NCBI GenBank assembly: GCA_963682175.1
Contig: OY821777.1
Coordinates: forward strand, 2,435,501-2,499,500
Source: Triglochin maritima
Taxonomy: Eukaryota > Streptophyta > Magnoliopsida > Alismatales > Juncaginaceae
Length of the DNA stretch: 64,000 bases
Direction: 5' to 3'
Shown: positions 16,801 to 31,431 of the stretch, piece by piece
Numbering within the stretch: position 1 is the first letter of the stretch
Layout of the letters: each line of letters starts with the position of its first letter
Made by a program: the position numbers and the translations under genes
The notes under the pieces: model-generated
Seen by the model: the letters and a program-made list of their open reading frames with translations, nothing else
Database searches by the model: none
Told to the model about the DNA's origin: nothing

Positions 16801-19800
16801 CCATTTGAATTGGGATTTTCATGTCATGAAATTGGGGGGATGTGATGCAGTCATTGGTGTGTATCTGATGAGGCAATTTGACACCATTACTGGAATTTCA
16901 AGGAGTTGAGCATGAAGTTCCAATACCTTAACAAGGTTTGGGAGTTTCAAGGCAAGAAAATTTCCCATGTGACCTTGCTTGGCTCCAATGATGTTGAGAG
17001 GCACTTGAAGCAAGCCAAGACAATGTACCTTCTTCATGCTAATCTAGTTGAAGAATCCAGCCAGGAAGAAATTGAGATGCTTAGTAGCATTGACATTGTT
17101 CCCTCACCTGATCTGCAAGAGTTGCTGAAGGAATACTTGCATCTCTTCTCCACACCAAGAAGGTTACCACCTAAGAGGAGTTGTGACCACGCAATTCCCC
17201 TCAAGGAAGGTACTTCTCCCATCTCTCTTGCTCCATATAGATATCACCCTTGTCAAAATAACTACAATAGAGGGGATCATTAGAGAGGCTTTAGAAACTG
17301 GGTTCATTAAGCCCAGGAAAAGTCGTTACTATTGCCCCATACTTCTAGTTAAAAAATCTGATGGATCTTGGAGAACATGTGTTGATTACAGGGCCATTAA
17401 CCAAGCAACAGTTAAAAACAAGTATCCCATCCCCATAGTTGATGACTTGTTAGATGAGTTGCATGGTGCTTGAGTTTTCTTCAAGTTGGACTTGAGGGTT
17501 GGGTATCACCAAATTAGGATGGTAGAGAGTGACATTCCTAAAACAACCTTCAAAACTCATGGGGGACACTATGAGTTTGTGGTTATGCTATTTGGGCTCA
17601 CTAATGATCCCTCCACTTTTCAAAATCTCATGAATGACCTCTTCAAGCCCTAATTGAGAAAAATTGTGCTGGTTTTCTTTGATGACATTCTTGTGTTTAG
17701 TCCTAGCTTGCAGCAACATCTATCTCACCTCAGGCAGGTATTTGATGTGTTACACAAAGAGAAACTCTTTCTCAAGCTTTCCAAGTGTAATTTTGCTGCA
17801 GCTCAGGTTGAGTACCTGGATCATGTGATCAAGGAAGGACAGGTAGGCATGGATCTCAGCAAAATTGAGAACATGGTGAAGTGGCCAGTACCTCAGTTCA
17901 TCAAGGCTTTAAGAGGATTCTTGGGCCTTACTGGGTATTATAGGAAGTTCATCAAGGGGTATGGAATCATAGCAGCCCCACTTACCCAGTTACTCAAGAA
18001 AAATTGTTTCCAGTGGGAAAATGGAGCAGCAAGGGCATTTGAGGAACTCGAGGAAGCCATGACTTTAGCCTCTGTCCTAACACTACCTGACCTATCCCAT
18101 CCCTTTGAAATGGAGTGTGATGCTAGAGGAGTGGGCATGGGGGCTGTGTTAATGCAAAAAGGAAGACCAGTTGCTTATGTTAGGAAGGCGTTCAAGGGGA
18201 AACAATTGGGATGGGAAATTTATGAAAAGGAGATGGAAGCTACACTTTTTGCAATTAAAAAATGGAGATCCTATCTCTGTTCCAACCCTTTACCATCAGG
18301 ACTGACCATCAGAGTTTGCAGCATCTACTTAAGCAAAGGATTCATAACAATGCTCAACACAGGTGGTTAGTAAAGTTACTTGGCTATGACTTTAAGGTGG
18401 AGTATAAATCTGGACACCAAATCAAGCAGCTGACGCCCTCCTTCCCAGCAGATGCTTCAGAATCAGTAACCATGTGTGCTATCTCCTTCCCAGTTACTGC
18501 ATTGCTTGAAGAAATCAAAGCTGCATATGCTGAACTACCAAAATACATGGAGCTCAAGGATAAGTGGGAGGAAGGGAAACTGAATGGTGACAGATACAAG
18601 TGGCAGGATGGTCTCTTGTTCTACAAGGGAGGGTTCGGTTAGTCAGGAATACTAACTTAACCACCAAGGTTATGCAAATTACACTCTTCGCCTACTTCAG
18701 GGCATGATGGCTATGATAAGACCTTGCATAGGATCAAGCAAAGTTTCCTGTGGAAGAGAATGACTCTAGAGGTAAAGGAATTCATCAAGAGTTGTGACAC
18801 TTGCCCCCCGCACAGTGCAAGTATGAAACCCTAGCACCAGCAGGGTTGCTACAGCCCCTACCTACCCCTGAGGAAGGGTGGACTGATCTCTCCACGGATT
18901 TCATTAAAGGATTAACAATATCACAGGGATTTTCTTGCATATTGGTGGTGGTTGACAGGTTTACCAAGTATTCCCATTTCATTCCCTTGAAACATCCCTT
19001 TACAGCAGATAAGTGGCTCAGAAGTTTGTGGAGGAGATAGTGAGGCTACATGGGATTCCAAAGAGCATAGTAAGTGATAGAGATGCCATCTTCACTAGTT
19101 CTTTTGGCAAGAGCTCTTCAAGATGCAAGGAACCAAACTCAAGAGCTTACCATCCTCAGACAGATGGTCAAACTGAGGTGGTTAATAAGTGTTTGGAAAC
19201 TTACCTTAGATGTTTTTGTTATTACCAGCAAGGGCAGTGGAAAAATTGGTCGATTTTCAAAGCACTCCTCAATCCAGATGACCCCTTACGAAGCACTCTA
19301 TGGGAAACCACCACCTACGTTGCTCTCTTACATTCCAGGAACCACTAGAGTGGATGAGGTAGACAGGCTGATAGGACTAGAGAGCAGATTCTTCAGTTGC
19401 TGAAGGAGAATTTGAGTAAAGCTCAAAATAGAATGAAGGTTCAAGCAGACAAGGGGAGGAGGGAGAAGGAATATCAAGTGGGAGATTGGGTATTCCTGAA
19501 ACTTCAGCCTTATAGGCAAAATTCAGTTCAGAAGAGAACCACACAGAAGTCGGGATTAAGATTTTTCAGACCCTCTGTGATTACCCAGAGGGTAGGAACT
19601 ACTGCCTACAAGCTCCAGTTGCCTCCTGGGTCTAAGGTGCACAATGTGTTCCATGTTTCTCAATTGAAGAAACAGCATGGGACAGTTCCCATAGTGCAGT
19701 CAAATTTGCCACTTAATGACATCCTAGATGAGCTTCCTGAAACAGTGTTTGGAAGGAGAATTTACAAGAAAGGGAACTGAGCTGGGGTTCAAGTCTTGAT

Positions 19801-22800
19801 TCAGGGCAAGGAAGAGTGCTTAGGAGGCTACTTGGGAGGATTTGGAGGAGATTAGTGCTAGATTTCCCTCTCTAAACCTTGAGGACAAGGTTGTGATTAA
19901 GGAGGGGGATTTGTTAGCACAGCCGATTAAAAAGCTTTTAAGTGCGGGAAGAAGTATCCAGATCCGACCCACCCGATTAAAACACCCGCATACTCCAGCC
20001 AATTAACGCACCAGACAGCTGCGATTGAAGATCCTCTTGCTAGATCCAACGACCACGATTTGAAGAGGACGTGGGCTCGATTTAGAGGGACGTTATGGCC
20101 ATTAGGGTTTACTGTTTTCGTTTCTTCCTCACGATAGGCGTGATTAGGGATTTCATGTATAGTTTGTTAGAACTCAATCCACGTACACGTCCACTCCATT
20201 GCAACGAACTTTCCTGTAACCAATTGTTGAGTATAAATAGGGATATTTGCCTCGATTTGGAGGTTGGTGTTTTGAGTGTGAAATCTAGGGTTTGTTAAAT
20301 TGGAGCTCACGAGCGCTTGAATCTACCTTCTCTTCCACCTTCCTCAAGGTTTGTAGGACCTTTCCCCTCTCATCACGGCCTACTATACTCATCGGAGAGC
20401 TGCGGCGAACTCCATGGCCGTCGGCGGAGATCCGAGTGGTGACAGAATATCAGTAAAAGTTGTGGAAAATTTTCCTTCACCAATGTTAGGGAAACATTAC
20501 AACATTTTTTGTACATGTCTTTTGTTTCCATAAGTGAAAATAACAAAAGGTTAGAGATTATAAATTTGCGTGTACTTTTTTTTTGAGATTGCAATTTGTC
20601 AGAAAGGAACGACATGAAGCACATACCTCTCTCTGAAGAGCTACACGACAATCACATAAAGTTGTTTTTTTCCTTTCCAAGCTAGCTTGCAAGAGTTTGT
20701 TTTCTTTTACCTATGAATTGATAAGTAAAGCCAATTAGTCAAATAACAATGTAAGCATCACCATAGAAAGGACTGATTGAATACCTCCTTAGCTAGTTGA
20801 TTCTGCAAGTCGCTTTTGATATACTCAAGCCTCTCGATAGCAGCCCTAGAACAAGGGTAAATAATTTAGCAAATCAACATGAGAAGCTACCGATCCAGAT
20901 CCATACAAACGTAAATTTCTGAAAACATCTTATATGCTCTAGAAAACAACTTCACAAGCATATTTAGATGAGAAATATCAGAAGGTGACAAGGCATCACA
21001 TCTATTGAACTATTGTATTGAATACGGACCACATGACAATGAAATAAGGACATGTTTATAAGCATGTGCTACATGAATTTGATATCTTTATCAATATAGA
21101 GGAGACCTTGCACAATAAGGCTGGGAATTTAGTGAAGGACCACTGCTTCACACAAATACACATCAATTTGGCACTTTTCAACTTGAGATTTTCCTCCCTT
21201 TGTGATCTGCCACTTTCAGCTCATCTATAATTGAATGTCCACTGTGATGTAATGGTGGGATATTATTTTTCAACTTCATTCGCAAATAGGCTTGTAGAGA
21301 TGAGATTGTGCAAATCAGAACTAATTGCCCATTATTGTCGTAGAAAAATATTAAATATTTTCAACTTTGAAGATCTATCTACACAAAAGTTTGATAATAG
21401 CTGAATTTATAGATATTCCTCCAAAATCCATGGGGAACTGATCATGAAATATTTAGCAACAGAATTAGAACATCTAGAAGGGTTTTCCAGTCAATTTTTT
21501 CACCTTTTATCATTTTTGACATTTGAACCCTTTTTTTCTTTTGTAAATATGGATTGATTTTCCACCTTTTCTTCTAATGATACCTTAAGCCCATTATGGA
21601 TTTATCTATTAAGTACATGTAAATTGAATTTTTTACTCAAAATTAATATTTTTTTAGATTGCCATCATTGTCACTAGAGCTCCAACAACCACCATCACTA
21701 GAGTTGGTCGGAGATCCCGTAATAGTGGTGGCTTCTTGGTGTTGTCGATCTCACTGCTAGTGGTTAAAATGGGAGGGGAAGGCAAGGTGGTTATGTTGTC
21801 CTTGGTGATTGTTAGACTGAGTATCCCACTAAAAACCAATTGGCACTGATGGGAGGAACCTTACAACTTATGGTCCAGGAGAATGTCCACATTTTATACG
21901 ATGTTGGACTATTCTCTAACACACTCTCGCACGCGTGACACGTGTCTATACGTGGACAACACTGGGTGGATGTGTCAAGCCGCCCAGTGGGCATAACTTG
22001 GCTCTGATACCATGTTAGACTAAGTATCCCACTCAAAACCAATTGACAATGAGGAAAGGGACCCTACAACTTATGGCACAGGAGAATGTTCTCATTTACA
22101 CGATGTGAGACTATTCCCTATCAGTGATCAACAAGGATAAGGAGAAAAGAGTGGGGGAGCTTTAGCAGGAAAAGTTCAAAGATTCGGTTAACCTAACCAT
22201 GACGTTCCAAAATGCCGTCATCAAACCACATATGGATTCTATCACGATTGGTTATAGATCCGGCACAGTTTGTTGGAGCTCCAACATGGGAATCCAACCT
22301 TCAATGTTAGTGGCAGTTTGAAGAAAATTCAAGGAGTATTATGTAATTTTATTTTATACGAATTTCGTATGATAACTGTTATCAGAAAGAATAAAATGAT
22401 CCAAATGAGACAAAAAGATAAAATGTAAAACTTTTGGCAAATTGACTAATAAAATATTCCATCATGCTAGATTTACATTTTGAAAATAATGTAGCTTACT
22501 CGTCATGCTCAAGAGGATTAAGTGTTTCCATAGGGATGTAGTTCATAGCCTGAAAAATGAAATGAATTATTAAAACATGCTAATTACTGAACCAACAAAA
22601 AAGAAAATAACTCACATTGGTGCGTCCCCATATGGCCGGGTGCTTCGCAATGGGAGTTTGTTCGCTAAGTTTTACGATTTCTCTATCTTGGTACGATGGA
22701 ATACGGCGAGGTGGTTCAAATGCTGGGCTTGTTGAAGTAGCAGCGTCATCCTGGGTAGCTGAACAATGCTTCTTTCGGAAAGGAAGATTGGCAGAATCCT

Positions 22801-25800
22801 GTGGCAACTCATTGCATGTGCTACTTGTTGATTTCTTAATACTATCACGCTGCAAAATGAATGATGTGTTAGATCTGTTAGCTTGTCACGGGCTTCATAA
22901 TGTTCAAGAACTTCAGGGAGCAGAAACCCTGAATGTGGCCAGTTACTATCTCAATAATAACGTACCATTTAAAAAAGTATTTACAAATAACTTATTGTAT
23001 TTGGAAGTTATGGATATCATTTTTTCACCTTTTATCATTTTTGACATTTGAACCCTTTTTTTCTTTTGTAAATATGGATTGATTTTCCACCTTTTCTTCT
23101 AATGATACCTTAAGCCCATTATGGATATCACAGAAAGGATGGCGATTCATTCCACTTCAAGGAGATGGTAACGGAAAGAAAGAAATTAACACTTGGGGAA
23201 ACTGTAAAGTGTACCAAATAAACTACCACTGTCATTTATTTGTATTGCAACATTGTGCTGATTAATGGCTGTCTCCTAGAGAATAAAATGGTGAAAGGTG
23301 TGCACGTTGGAGTTCTTTCATGAGAGGACAGTCTCTCACAGTTTCACCCTTGGAAGACGAGCAAAAGCATAATTTAAAAGTCATGCTTATGTGTGATTGA
23401 TATTTACTAGATGTCTAGATGAAGTGCCTATTATACTTCAATTTTGTTATATTTCTCTGCTTGCATGTAGACTGTGTAGAGACTTGGTCATGCAGTACCA
23501 TTCTGACCTTGTCATATAGATCACTGCTGAATTCACTGTTGCTCTCATCACGTCCAGCACAAGATACATGTTCCGGATCGTCCTCTGTGTTGGCTACGCT
23601 AACGTCATCCTCGGAATAATAGTAACCATCACTTTTATCAATTTCATTATCTGTAAATTCTTCATCTTCTTGGTCATCTTCATCGTTCTCATCAAACTCT
23701 GACTCAGAGCAAACTTCTGATGAACAGGAATCTTCCTGCAAATGGCCATCCTGTAAGAACCAACAATTGGAATGATTTTTATTATTTATTCATGGTAGCA
23801 TGTTTTAGTAAGTAAAGATTCAATTTATTTCAGTAAGTAAACATTGATGAAGAAGAGATTAGATTGGATGGTTAAGTGGTGGGCAGGAGGGATATTTTTA
23901 GACATCTATGATCGATAATTCAAAATGATGGGGATATCGACGGAGATGTTAGTCATGGTGGATGAAATGACGGCAAACATCAGGCGTTTTATGTGACAAG
24001 AAGATCTCTCTCAAGTTATAAGCAAAAAATTTATATGGCCACTATAAGACTTGCGATGGTGTATGGAGTGGAATGTTGGGCTACGAAAAGGACAACATGC
24101 GCAAAAGAGCATAACTTAAATGAGGATGTTGCGGTGGATGTATGGACATACGCGGATGGATCAGATTAGAAATTATGATGAAATTCACAAGAGAATTGGA
24201 GTTGCCTCATTCTACCAACATATTAAAAGAAGAAAAAATTACATTTTTTGGTAAAAGAAAGGCATTAGGAGAACAATTTTATGTATTTATGATTTTTTTA
24301 GATTGGTTATATCTGCTTCAGTTTCTGACACTTGGACACCAAATGAATTATGTCCACAAGTCACAGCAGGATTTGTTAAGCATTAACTTATAGAAAACAT
24401 TCATCAGTGCATTGTAGTTGAACTAAAACGCACGGGACAATTTTTTACCAAATCAGTATTTTATAGGACTAGGAAAGAATTACTTACCGTGAAGATTCTG
24501 TCATATTGCTCTAGCAGAATTACAACAATTGCATGAGCATGGTTAGCAGCTGCTGCAGCTTGCAGAAGCTGGATGGAGCCATCCCCACCCATATCAAATT
24601 CATCCTCAAGTTCACAATCACCAGCAAGGAGGGGACGCAGAAGAAGGGGAGCCATACAAGCAGCCAGCGCTGGCAATGACATCCGATTTTCAAATTTATG
24701 AGAAGCAACAATATGCATCATTTTAAGAATCCTGAAAATCGAAGCATGTAAATGTATTAAAAAAAATTGTACAACATAAAATTGAAATGTTGTTTGATCA
24801 TAAAAGAGGGAAAATAGGCAAATTCTAAAACAAAAATGCATATGCGAAAGTTCTTGCTTCTCTCTAAAACTGTTTTCCATGCAATTGCATGTAAGAGGAG
24901 ACCAATCACCCAACACGTCCTAGCTAACAGATACGATCTTGCCGGGCAAAGATAAAAAATAGAGTGAGGAAGCAGAAAGAAGAGATCTCCTTGTGTTACC
25001 ACCTGGTCCATAACAAGCTTGGTAGCTTTAGGCTTCCAACGCATGTCATGACTAGGGTCTGAAAAAAGTTGAATCTGGTATAGTTAACTGATTCTCACCC
25101 AGACAAGTTCCTCTCTACCTAAAAAATGCTCAGTATGTCTTGAAACGATCAGCTCTGCACCCACCCTCCGAGCATATAGTTCAACAAGAATCGTACAAAG
25201 CAGTGTTCCTAAAGTTTTGGATCAATACATGAGAAAAAAAGGAGTTGAGCTGGCTTGTCACTTTGTCAGTGTAATGGTTCTTCCAGTAGAGATGATTTCT
25301 GCATTAATTTGCACATGTTTGGTTGTTCCCTTTGGCTTGTGCGAGGTTAGGTTGTCACCAATTCTTCTTAGATGTTGAGTGTGAGAACTTCTAATTTGAT
25401 TTATTTGTCTACATTTGATACACTAATACTGGTTTTGTATCTCCGAGACTTTTATCATACAAGCCACTAAAACTGTAACAGTCAGTAGGTGTGGTAAAAC
25501 AAGCTGGTAATCAAAAGAGAAGCAAGAATGATTGAGCATCTAACATCGTTCTCCAAAATCTTGCCAATACCTCAAAATCTCCAGATCCACAATACGAACA
25601 TATTTATTTTTCATAGGTTCTGTTTATGGTTAACACGTAAAAGATACAAACGGAACATTACATAACGACAGGTTTTTTCTCTCTCTGAAGTTTTATAATA
25701 TGCCAGTACGCATCAATCATCATGATTTCTTTTGAGGAGCATGCAAACATCAGCTTAAAATGTAATGAGTAAAAATATGTTTTGCCAAAGGACATCTTTT

Positions 25801-28800
25801 ATTCTAAAAAATGTTGAAAACAGAGGAGACAGCTCCTATGACGAGAAATATGAAGCTAGAAAAATAGGGTTGAGTTTAATGTGTTTCATCCAGCATCTGG
25901 GGTGGAGCCGCTGGTCACGTACCTAGTGCCACAAGTGCATAAAAGTGCAAAGCTTAAGTACCTTTGCAGAAGGCGACGATTGGCTTCTGGAAATGTTTCT
26001 GATATAACCGTACGCATGCTTCCAACTCTAGCTCCGCGCTCACCTCCTGATGATCAAGAACTTAAATATAAGAAAGCACCTTACAAAATTAAAAAAAAAG
26101 ATTGCTAATTAATATCGATGCAATATTTGGAGAAGAAACTGTGAAAGACTGTGCTGTGTACATTTTCCACTGAAACTAGTTGAAGAATCTTATTCATTGA
26201 GTTGTAGTCATACAATCTCTAAGCATCTGATACATTTGGCTGCTCTCCATGTGTAACTGGCCGATGTTTGTCTCTGCTTTTTCAAATTTAAAGAGAATGT
26301 GTTTCTAACATGTGTTTCCAATGTTCTAACCTTTTTTTTATCGGTAATGTTCTAGCCTTAGTGTAAATGCTTATTTTTCAGTTGAATGTTATCCTTGAAT
26401 CGACTTATCAAAGGATCAACTGAACTTTATGGTGTGTTTTGATGAAAAGGGTGGAGAAAAAGAGAAGAAAAGACAAGACAAAATAAGTTTTTCTTCTTTT
26501 CTCTTCTCTTGTTTGAAAAGACAGGAGAGACAATAAGATTCTCTTGCTTGGGTAAATGGAGTGGAAAGAAAAGAAATGAATCGTGCAGAATTTACCAAAA
26601 TATCATTCCTTTGTATCCTGACAAGTTCGTGAGAGGGGAGAGCAGTAGGGTGAATAGAATTAGCTAAACAAGTCCTATCATGTTGAAATAGAAAAGGTAG
26701 TCTGGGAATGGACAAAATATTCTTCAACTTTCTTTCCACTTGTCTCCAATTATAAGAAGAAAATTAATAGCCCAATTTATATAGGAGAGTTTCTCTCTAC
26801 TTGTTCCCTTCGAATTTATTTTCAAACAAGAGAAGTCCAACTTTCTCTCTATTTATGTATTGCTCACAAATTAAGTTGCTATGCAAACACCCCATTGGTT
26901 CCCTTGACATCAACAGGGACCAGAATACATCTATCTTCCATACAGCCATCGAGGCCATGATAGTGTTCAATATTAAGCTTTTGATGCATGTGAATGTTCT
27001 CCTATTAGAGTTTAGCATTGTTGCCTTGCAATCTAATTGATATAGCATCTAGTGATTGTTTCAAATGCTTACTTAATGCTCCCAACAAGGCAGTGCAGCA
27101 TGATGGAGGAACTGCAGATGTTGGTGATGCTCGAAGCACATGCTGGAAAGCCAAAAAAACAAAACATATTCTCATGAGAAAGAACAGAAGTGTAGTATAT
27201 TGGATTTATACTTTATAGATTGATCTGATGTCGCGTTTAAGTATGACACATCAGTGGATTTACCACCCCTTTTCCAAATTTCGAAGAAGTTACCATAAAG
27301 CTCTATGGATCATCATACCGTAAAACTTGCTTAAGTAGAAAAAAGTAAATACCTTGATACAATCACCGATAACATGTGCATCCTCATGTGGAGAGAATTC
27401 ATTCTTCCCTGAAATCCAAATTTACAAGGAAATAGTTCCAATGAATCCAAATTCATTCTTTATAGATTTCTGAATGAAGAATTGTCAAAAAAAGTGACTG
27501 ATAAATTGAGTCAATGCAAAACAAGGAAACCATGGTGATCAGGTAATAGCATAGCATGATCCAGCAAGTAACAATAAGGTTAAGGAAACAAACCCTTTTC
27601 GTATTCCTCCACACGATGTTCTACCTCTTCAACATCTGCAGATTGCCTTAAGATACCTTCAACTCTGATTCCTATCATATCGGCATGTAAAAATTACATG
27701 TATTCTAAGTTCTTGACAAAATAATAATTACTTTATATGTAGAAAAGGCAAAAGTCTGCCTTTTGATGATCTTTTTAGAAAATTAAAAAATAACAACAAA
27801 ATTCACATTATAAATGGAGAATTGGAGATATAGTCCCATCTTAACTGAAATTGACTATTCTTGCATGTGAGTTGATGCAATTATGTAATTCAGCTACAGA
27901 AGCAACTCATTCCTCAAGAGTTGTGATCCCTTATTTTAATTAACCATGTCCTTGTAGCAATACTCCCTTACCTGGCCTAGGTGGGAGCCTCTTTTGAGGC
28001 ACTGGGGTAATATTGATGTTGACGTTCTTGTAGCAATACTCCGGCATGTTTCGATTTAGTTTTACAGTAAACAGATGATGACTTAAGAATATGATGGAGA
28101 GAAAATATACCATATTGTTCAATAAATTTAAGTGCCTTCTCCAAGAACGATGGATTTCCTTCACTATCTTCCAAAGCAAGTAGAACGGCTCTTTCAGTAA
28201 CGCTGGACTTTATGGCCTTTCCATCCTTGCCTGCAGCAAATTGAGGAGAAGGTTCGCAATTGGCGTCTGGGAGGATCTATTGTTTGGCTAGAAAAAACAT
28301 AAATCCACCTCCAACCATAATGTCCACTGAAAACTAGAAGACCAATGTTAAACAGGACAGTAGAGCTGTTGGCTCTGAATCCTCTGATGTTCACTAGACA
28401 CTTAACTAACATGTCCAAGTCTGAATTCCCCATAACCACAAGAGCATCGTTCATTTTGTTTACAAACTTCTTTCAGAATGACACACAAAAAGAAAGCTCA
28501 AAAACAACTCCCATGAACAGTGAAATAAATAATCAGGTCATGGCTGAGGACAAAACTGGAGAATGGAGGCCAGGAATGGTTAAATCAAAACTGAATAACT
28601 GAAGAAAATTTGTCAATTGAAACGTCTCATGACAAGAATAGCTTCATCATATTTACATTAAAGACTTAGAAAATCAAGTTAGTTGACAAAATGTTATATC
28701 TGTAGTAAGAGGAAAACTGCGAACATGCGGACGAACACAAAAGTTTGTCAATTAGGAAAGTAATTTCAGTCATACAGTGCCTAGAGTAGATAAGCCAAAG

Positions 28801-31365
28801 CAATATACTATACATAGTTCCATGGAGCCCTTGAGCATCTCTGACGTGTCATTATGTACAATAGAGTTTTGCTTTCCCAACGCAAGGGATGTATGAACAG
28901 CTTGGGATAATACATTTTCTAGAGCAGTTCTCCATTCATGCATATCCTCTGCTGTTTCTGCCTGTCAGCAAAGGAAATATATGTAGGTCACAGAATCAAC
29001 ATGATGATGGAATAACACAAAGAATCCATAGACATCAAAAGCCACCTTGAGTGTAAAAGTTCGTCCATCAGGGAAGACTAGCGTCAAAAGCTTCTTATCA
29101 GCTGTGACGACAACACTACACCATAGATGGCCACAATAAAGAAACAGAAAATAATTATAAATTTGTTTATGAATTTGAGAAAGTAGATTTCACCTTCCTG
29201 AACTATTAAGCTCAATGCCTCCGAGAGTGAGATTTCCTTCACCCGTTCTCTGTGCTGGGGCATTCTTAAGTAAACCAAGGAGATAGATCATAGGTACAAG
29301 TTTCGGAAAAAAAGGTAAGAAACATAGAGTTTTCAAAATTTATAACTTCAACTACAAAAGATGTCACAAGCGGCCGTCATACAGAAAAAGATAAACAATG
29401 GAAACACCATCTTACTGGATCGCTTCTAAAGAAAACTAGTGATGTGCGTGTTAGAATGAACCAACGCTTCTTCCATGTGGTCCATCCCAGCCCTGCAATA
29501 GGAAAAAAGTAAATGGTGATGACTGTAACAAAAAATTAACATTAAGAGCACAAGTTGATTAATGAAAATTTTCAATTAGGAAGGGCAAAACTGATTTATC
29601 CAAGTTGTAATATTGCATGGTTTGGCATCCCGCATCCATCTTATATTTAGACAGGTGTCATTGTAGTTTAGTTAGAGATATAAAAAATTAATGATTACAT
29701 TGATGTGAAAAGGAAATAGATCTTATAAGTCATCAGCACTGAAAAGTTTATTGAAAGAAATCTGACATATAGATGGGCATTTGCTAGTCTCTCATCTATT
29801 TACTCACCAAGAAAAGAAAAAAATTACACACTTCCACTTCCATCCTTTTTGTGAAACATTTTTATTCCAGTCTGAACTCCATAGAATTTCATTAGTTACA
29901 TCATTTCGACGTTAAAATTTCTTTCATACCTTAACGTACATACTCAAGGTAGGAAAATGACAAGAATATGAAAATCATTTGTTAGCACCACATAAAAATA
30001 TACCTTGTAAAACTGCTGTTCTTATCATCTTAATTTTAGTTCAGGTTATTTTATTTAAAAAGATACAATTAGCTTAGTGTTTGTCAGATCTCAAAAGGAA
30101 AAAAGGGTCTTTGTAAAACAACTAAAAAGACCCTACCTTTAGATGATATTAGAAGTGGGCCGCTCTTAAGAACCTGCAAATTCTGGAAATTTTGGAAAGG
30201 AATTAATTCAAGCACATGGTACTAATGAATATACGCAGTAAGGCACGAATGGTATCATGCAAATGTTTTGACCTATAGAATGATTTCAATATGGTTCGAC
30301 AGTTATTTTTCCGAAACAAATAGAATCATAAAGACACTAGACATGAGAGAGTATTAATAATGATCTACATTAGAAAATGGTTGAACTTGGGATTCACCAA
30401 AAATTCAGCACTAGTAGTAAGACGTAAGAGGTGCACCAAATGAGAGAGAAGAGAACATTAAAATTGGGTTCCCAAACAAATCGATTAAAGTCTCTAATGA
30501 ACTTCAGCGAGCTGAGCATGACGTATTTTTTTATCTCAACAAGTAATCAAGCTAAACATGGAAATAAAAGTTGGTTTTTCACTGATAATTTGATTAGTTT
30601 TCATTTGTATTTTTTAAATTTCTGAAAGTAAATTTGCATATATTCCATACCGATTTGACTAGAATAGATCAGCTTAAGTTGGACGATACCACATTTAAAC
30701 ATAGCCATATGTAGCATATTTCATAGGCATTATAAACCTATGCTTGGAACCTAAAACTAGGAAATATTCACAATTGGAACATAAAACATAAAAAGTGCTT
30801 GCAAAACTTCAACTTCATATAAACTCATCCGCATACAGCTTACATTATTGTTTACGCGAGTTCAAACATCCTCCGAGCCAATCAACGCCAATACAAACTT
30901 AGAAAACGCAAGGCCATTGTCTCAACCAAATTCAGCCGGATTACCACCTCTACTAGACAGTCCCAAATTAAAAGGTGTTTGCATAATTTCAACTTCATAC
31001 AAACCCATCATCCGCACACACCTTATACATTACCATTTACGCGAGTAAAAATATTCTCTGGTCAATCAATGGCAATACAAACCGAGCCGACATAAGGCCA
31101 TTAACTCAACCAAATTCAACCAAATTAGCATCTCTAATTAGCCCAACATCACAAAACCACAATTAACTCCAACCAATCCAAACCTCTCGAGAAAGAAAAA
31201 AGCAATGCGGGTCCAAACCTGGCAATTAGGGCATCTAGTAGAGGCTTTCTTGTCGCGGCTGTTGGACGCCTTTCCCGCCCAAACGCTCCCGTCCCGCTTC
31301 CCGCAGCGGCACGGCCTCCACTGCGTCGCGCTCTCGTTGAGGTGCTGCAAAACACACATTCACAC

Positions 31366-31431
<66 letters not shown>

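Larger units (their letters stand above)
15045..20444 (+). mobile_element. Decayed Ty3/gypsy chromovirus-type LTR retrotransposon in RhoGAP intron 18
   Basis: A 5.4-kb element lies antisense to the host gene. LTRs at 15045-15596 and 19912-20444 begin TGTTAG and end GACA. A primer-binding site matching initiator Met-tRNA follows the left LTR, and a purine tract precedes the right LTR. Between them, in order, come gag, protease, reverse transcriptase, RNase H, integrase and a chromodomain-like tail. This pol order (RT-RH before INT) marks Ty3/gypsy. Several stops and frameshifts break gag-pol, so it is not autonomous. The flanks AAATA (15040-15044) and GAATA (20445-20449) look like a 5-bp target duplication with one change. 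The insertion makes the intron 5.75 kb but leaves both splice sites intact. Confidence 0.93.

Noticed and set aside
26440..26800. Possible MITE rich in AAGAGAAGAAAAG
   Set aside because: The purine-rich blocks did not pair as clear inverted ends and no target duplication was found.
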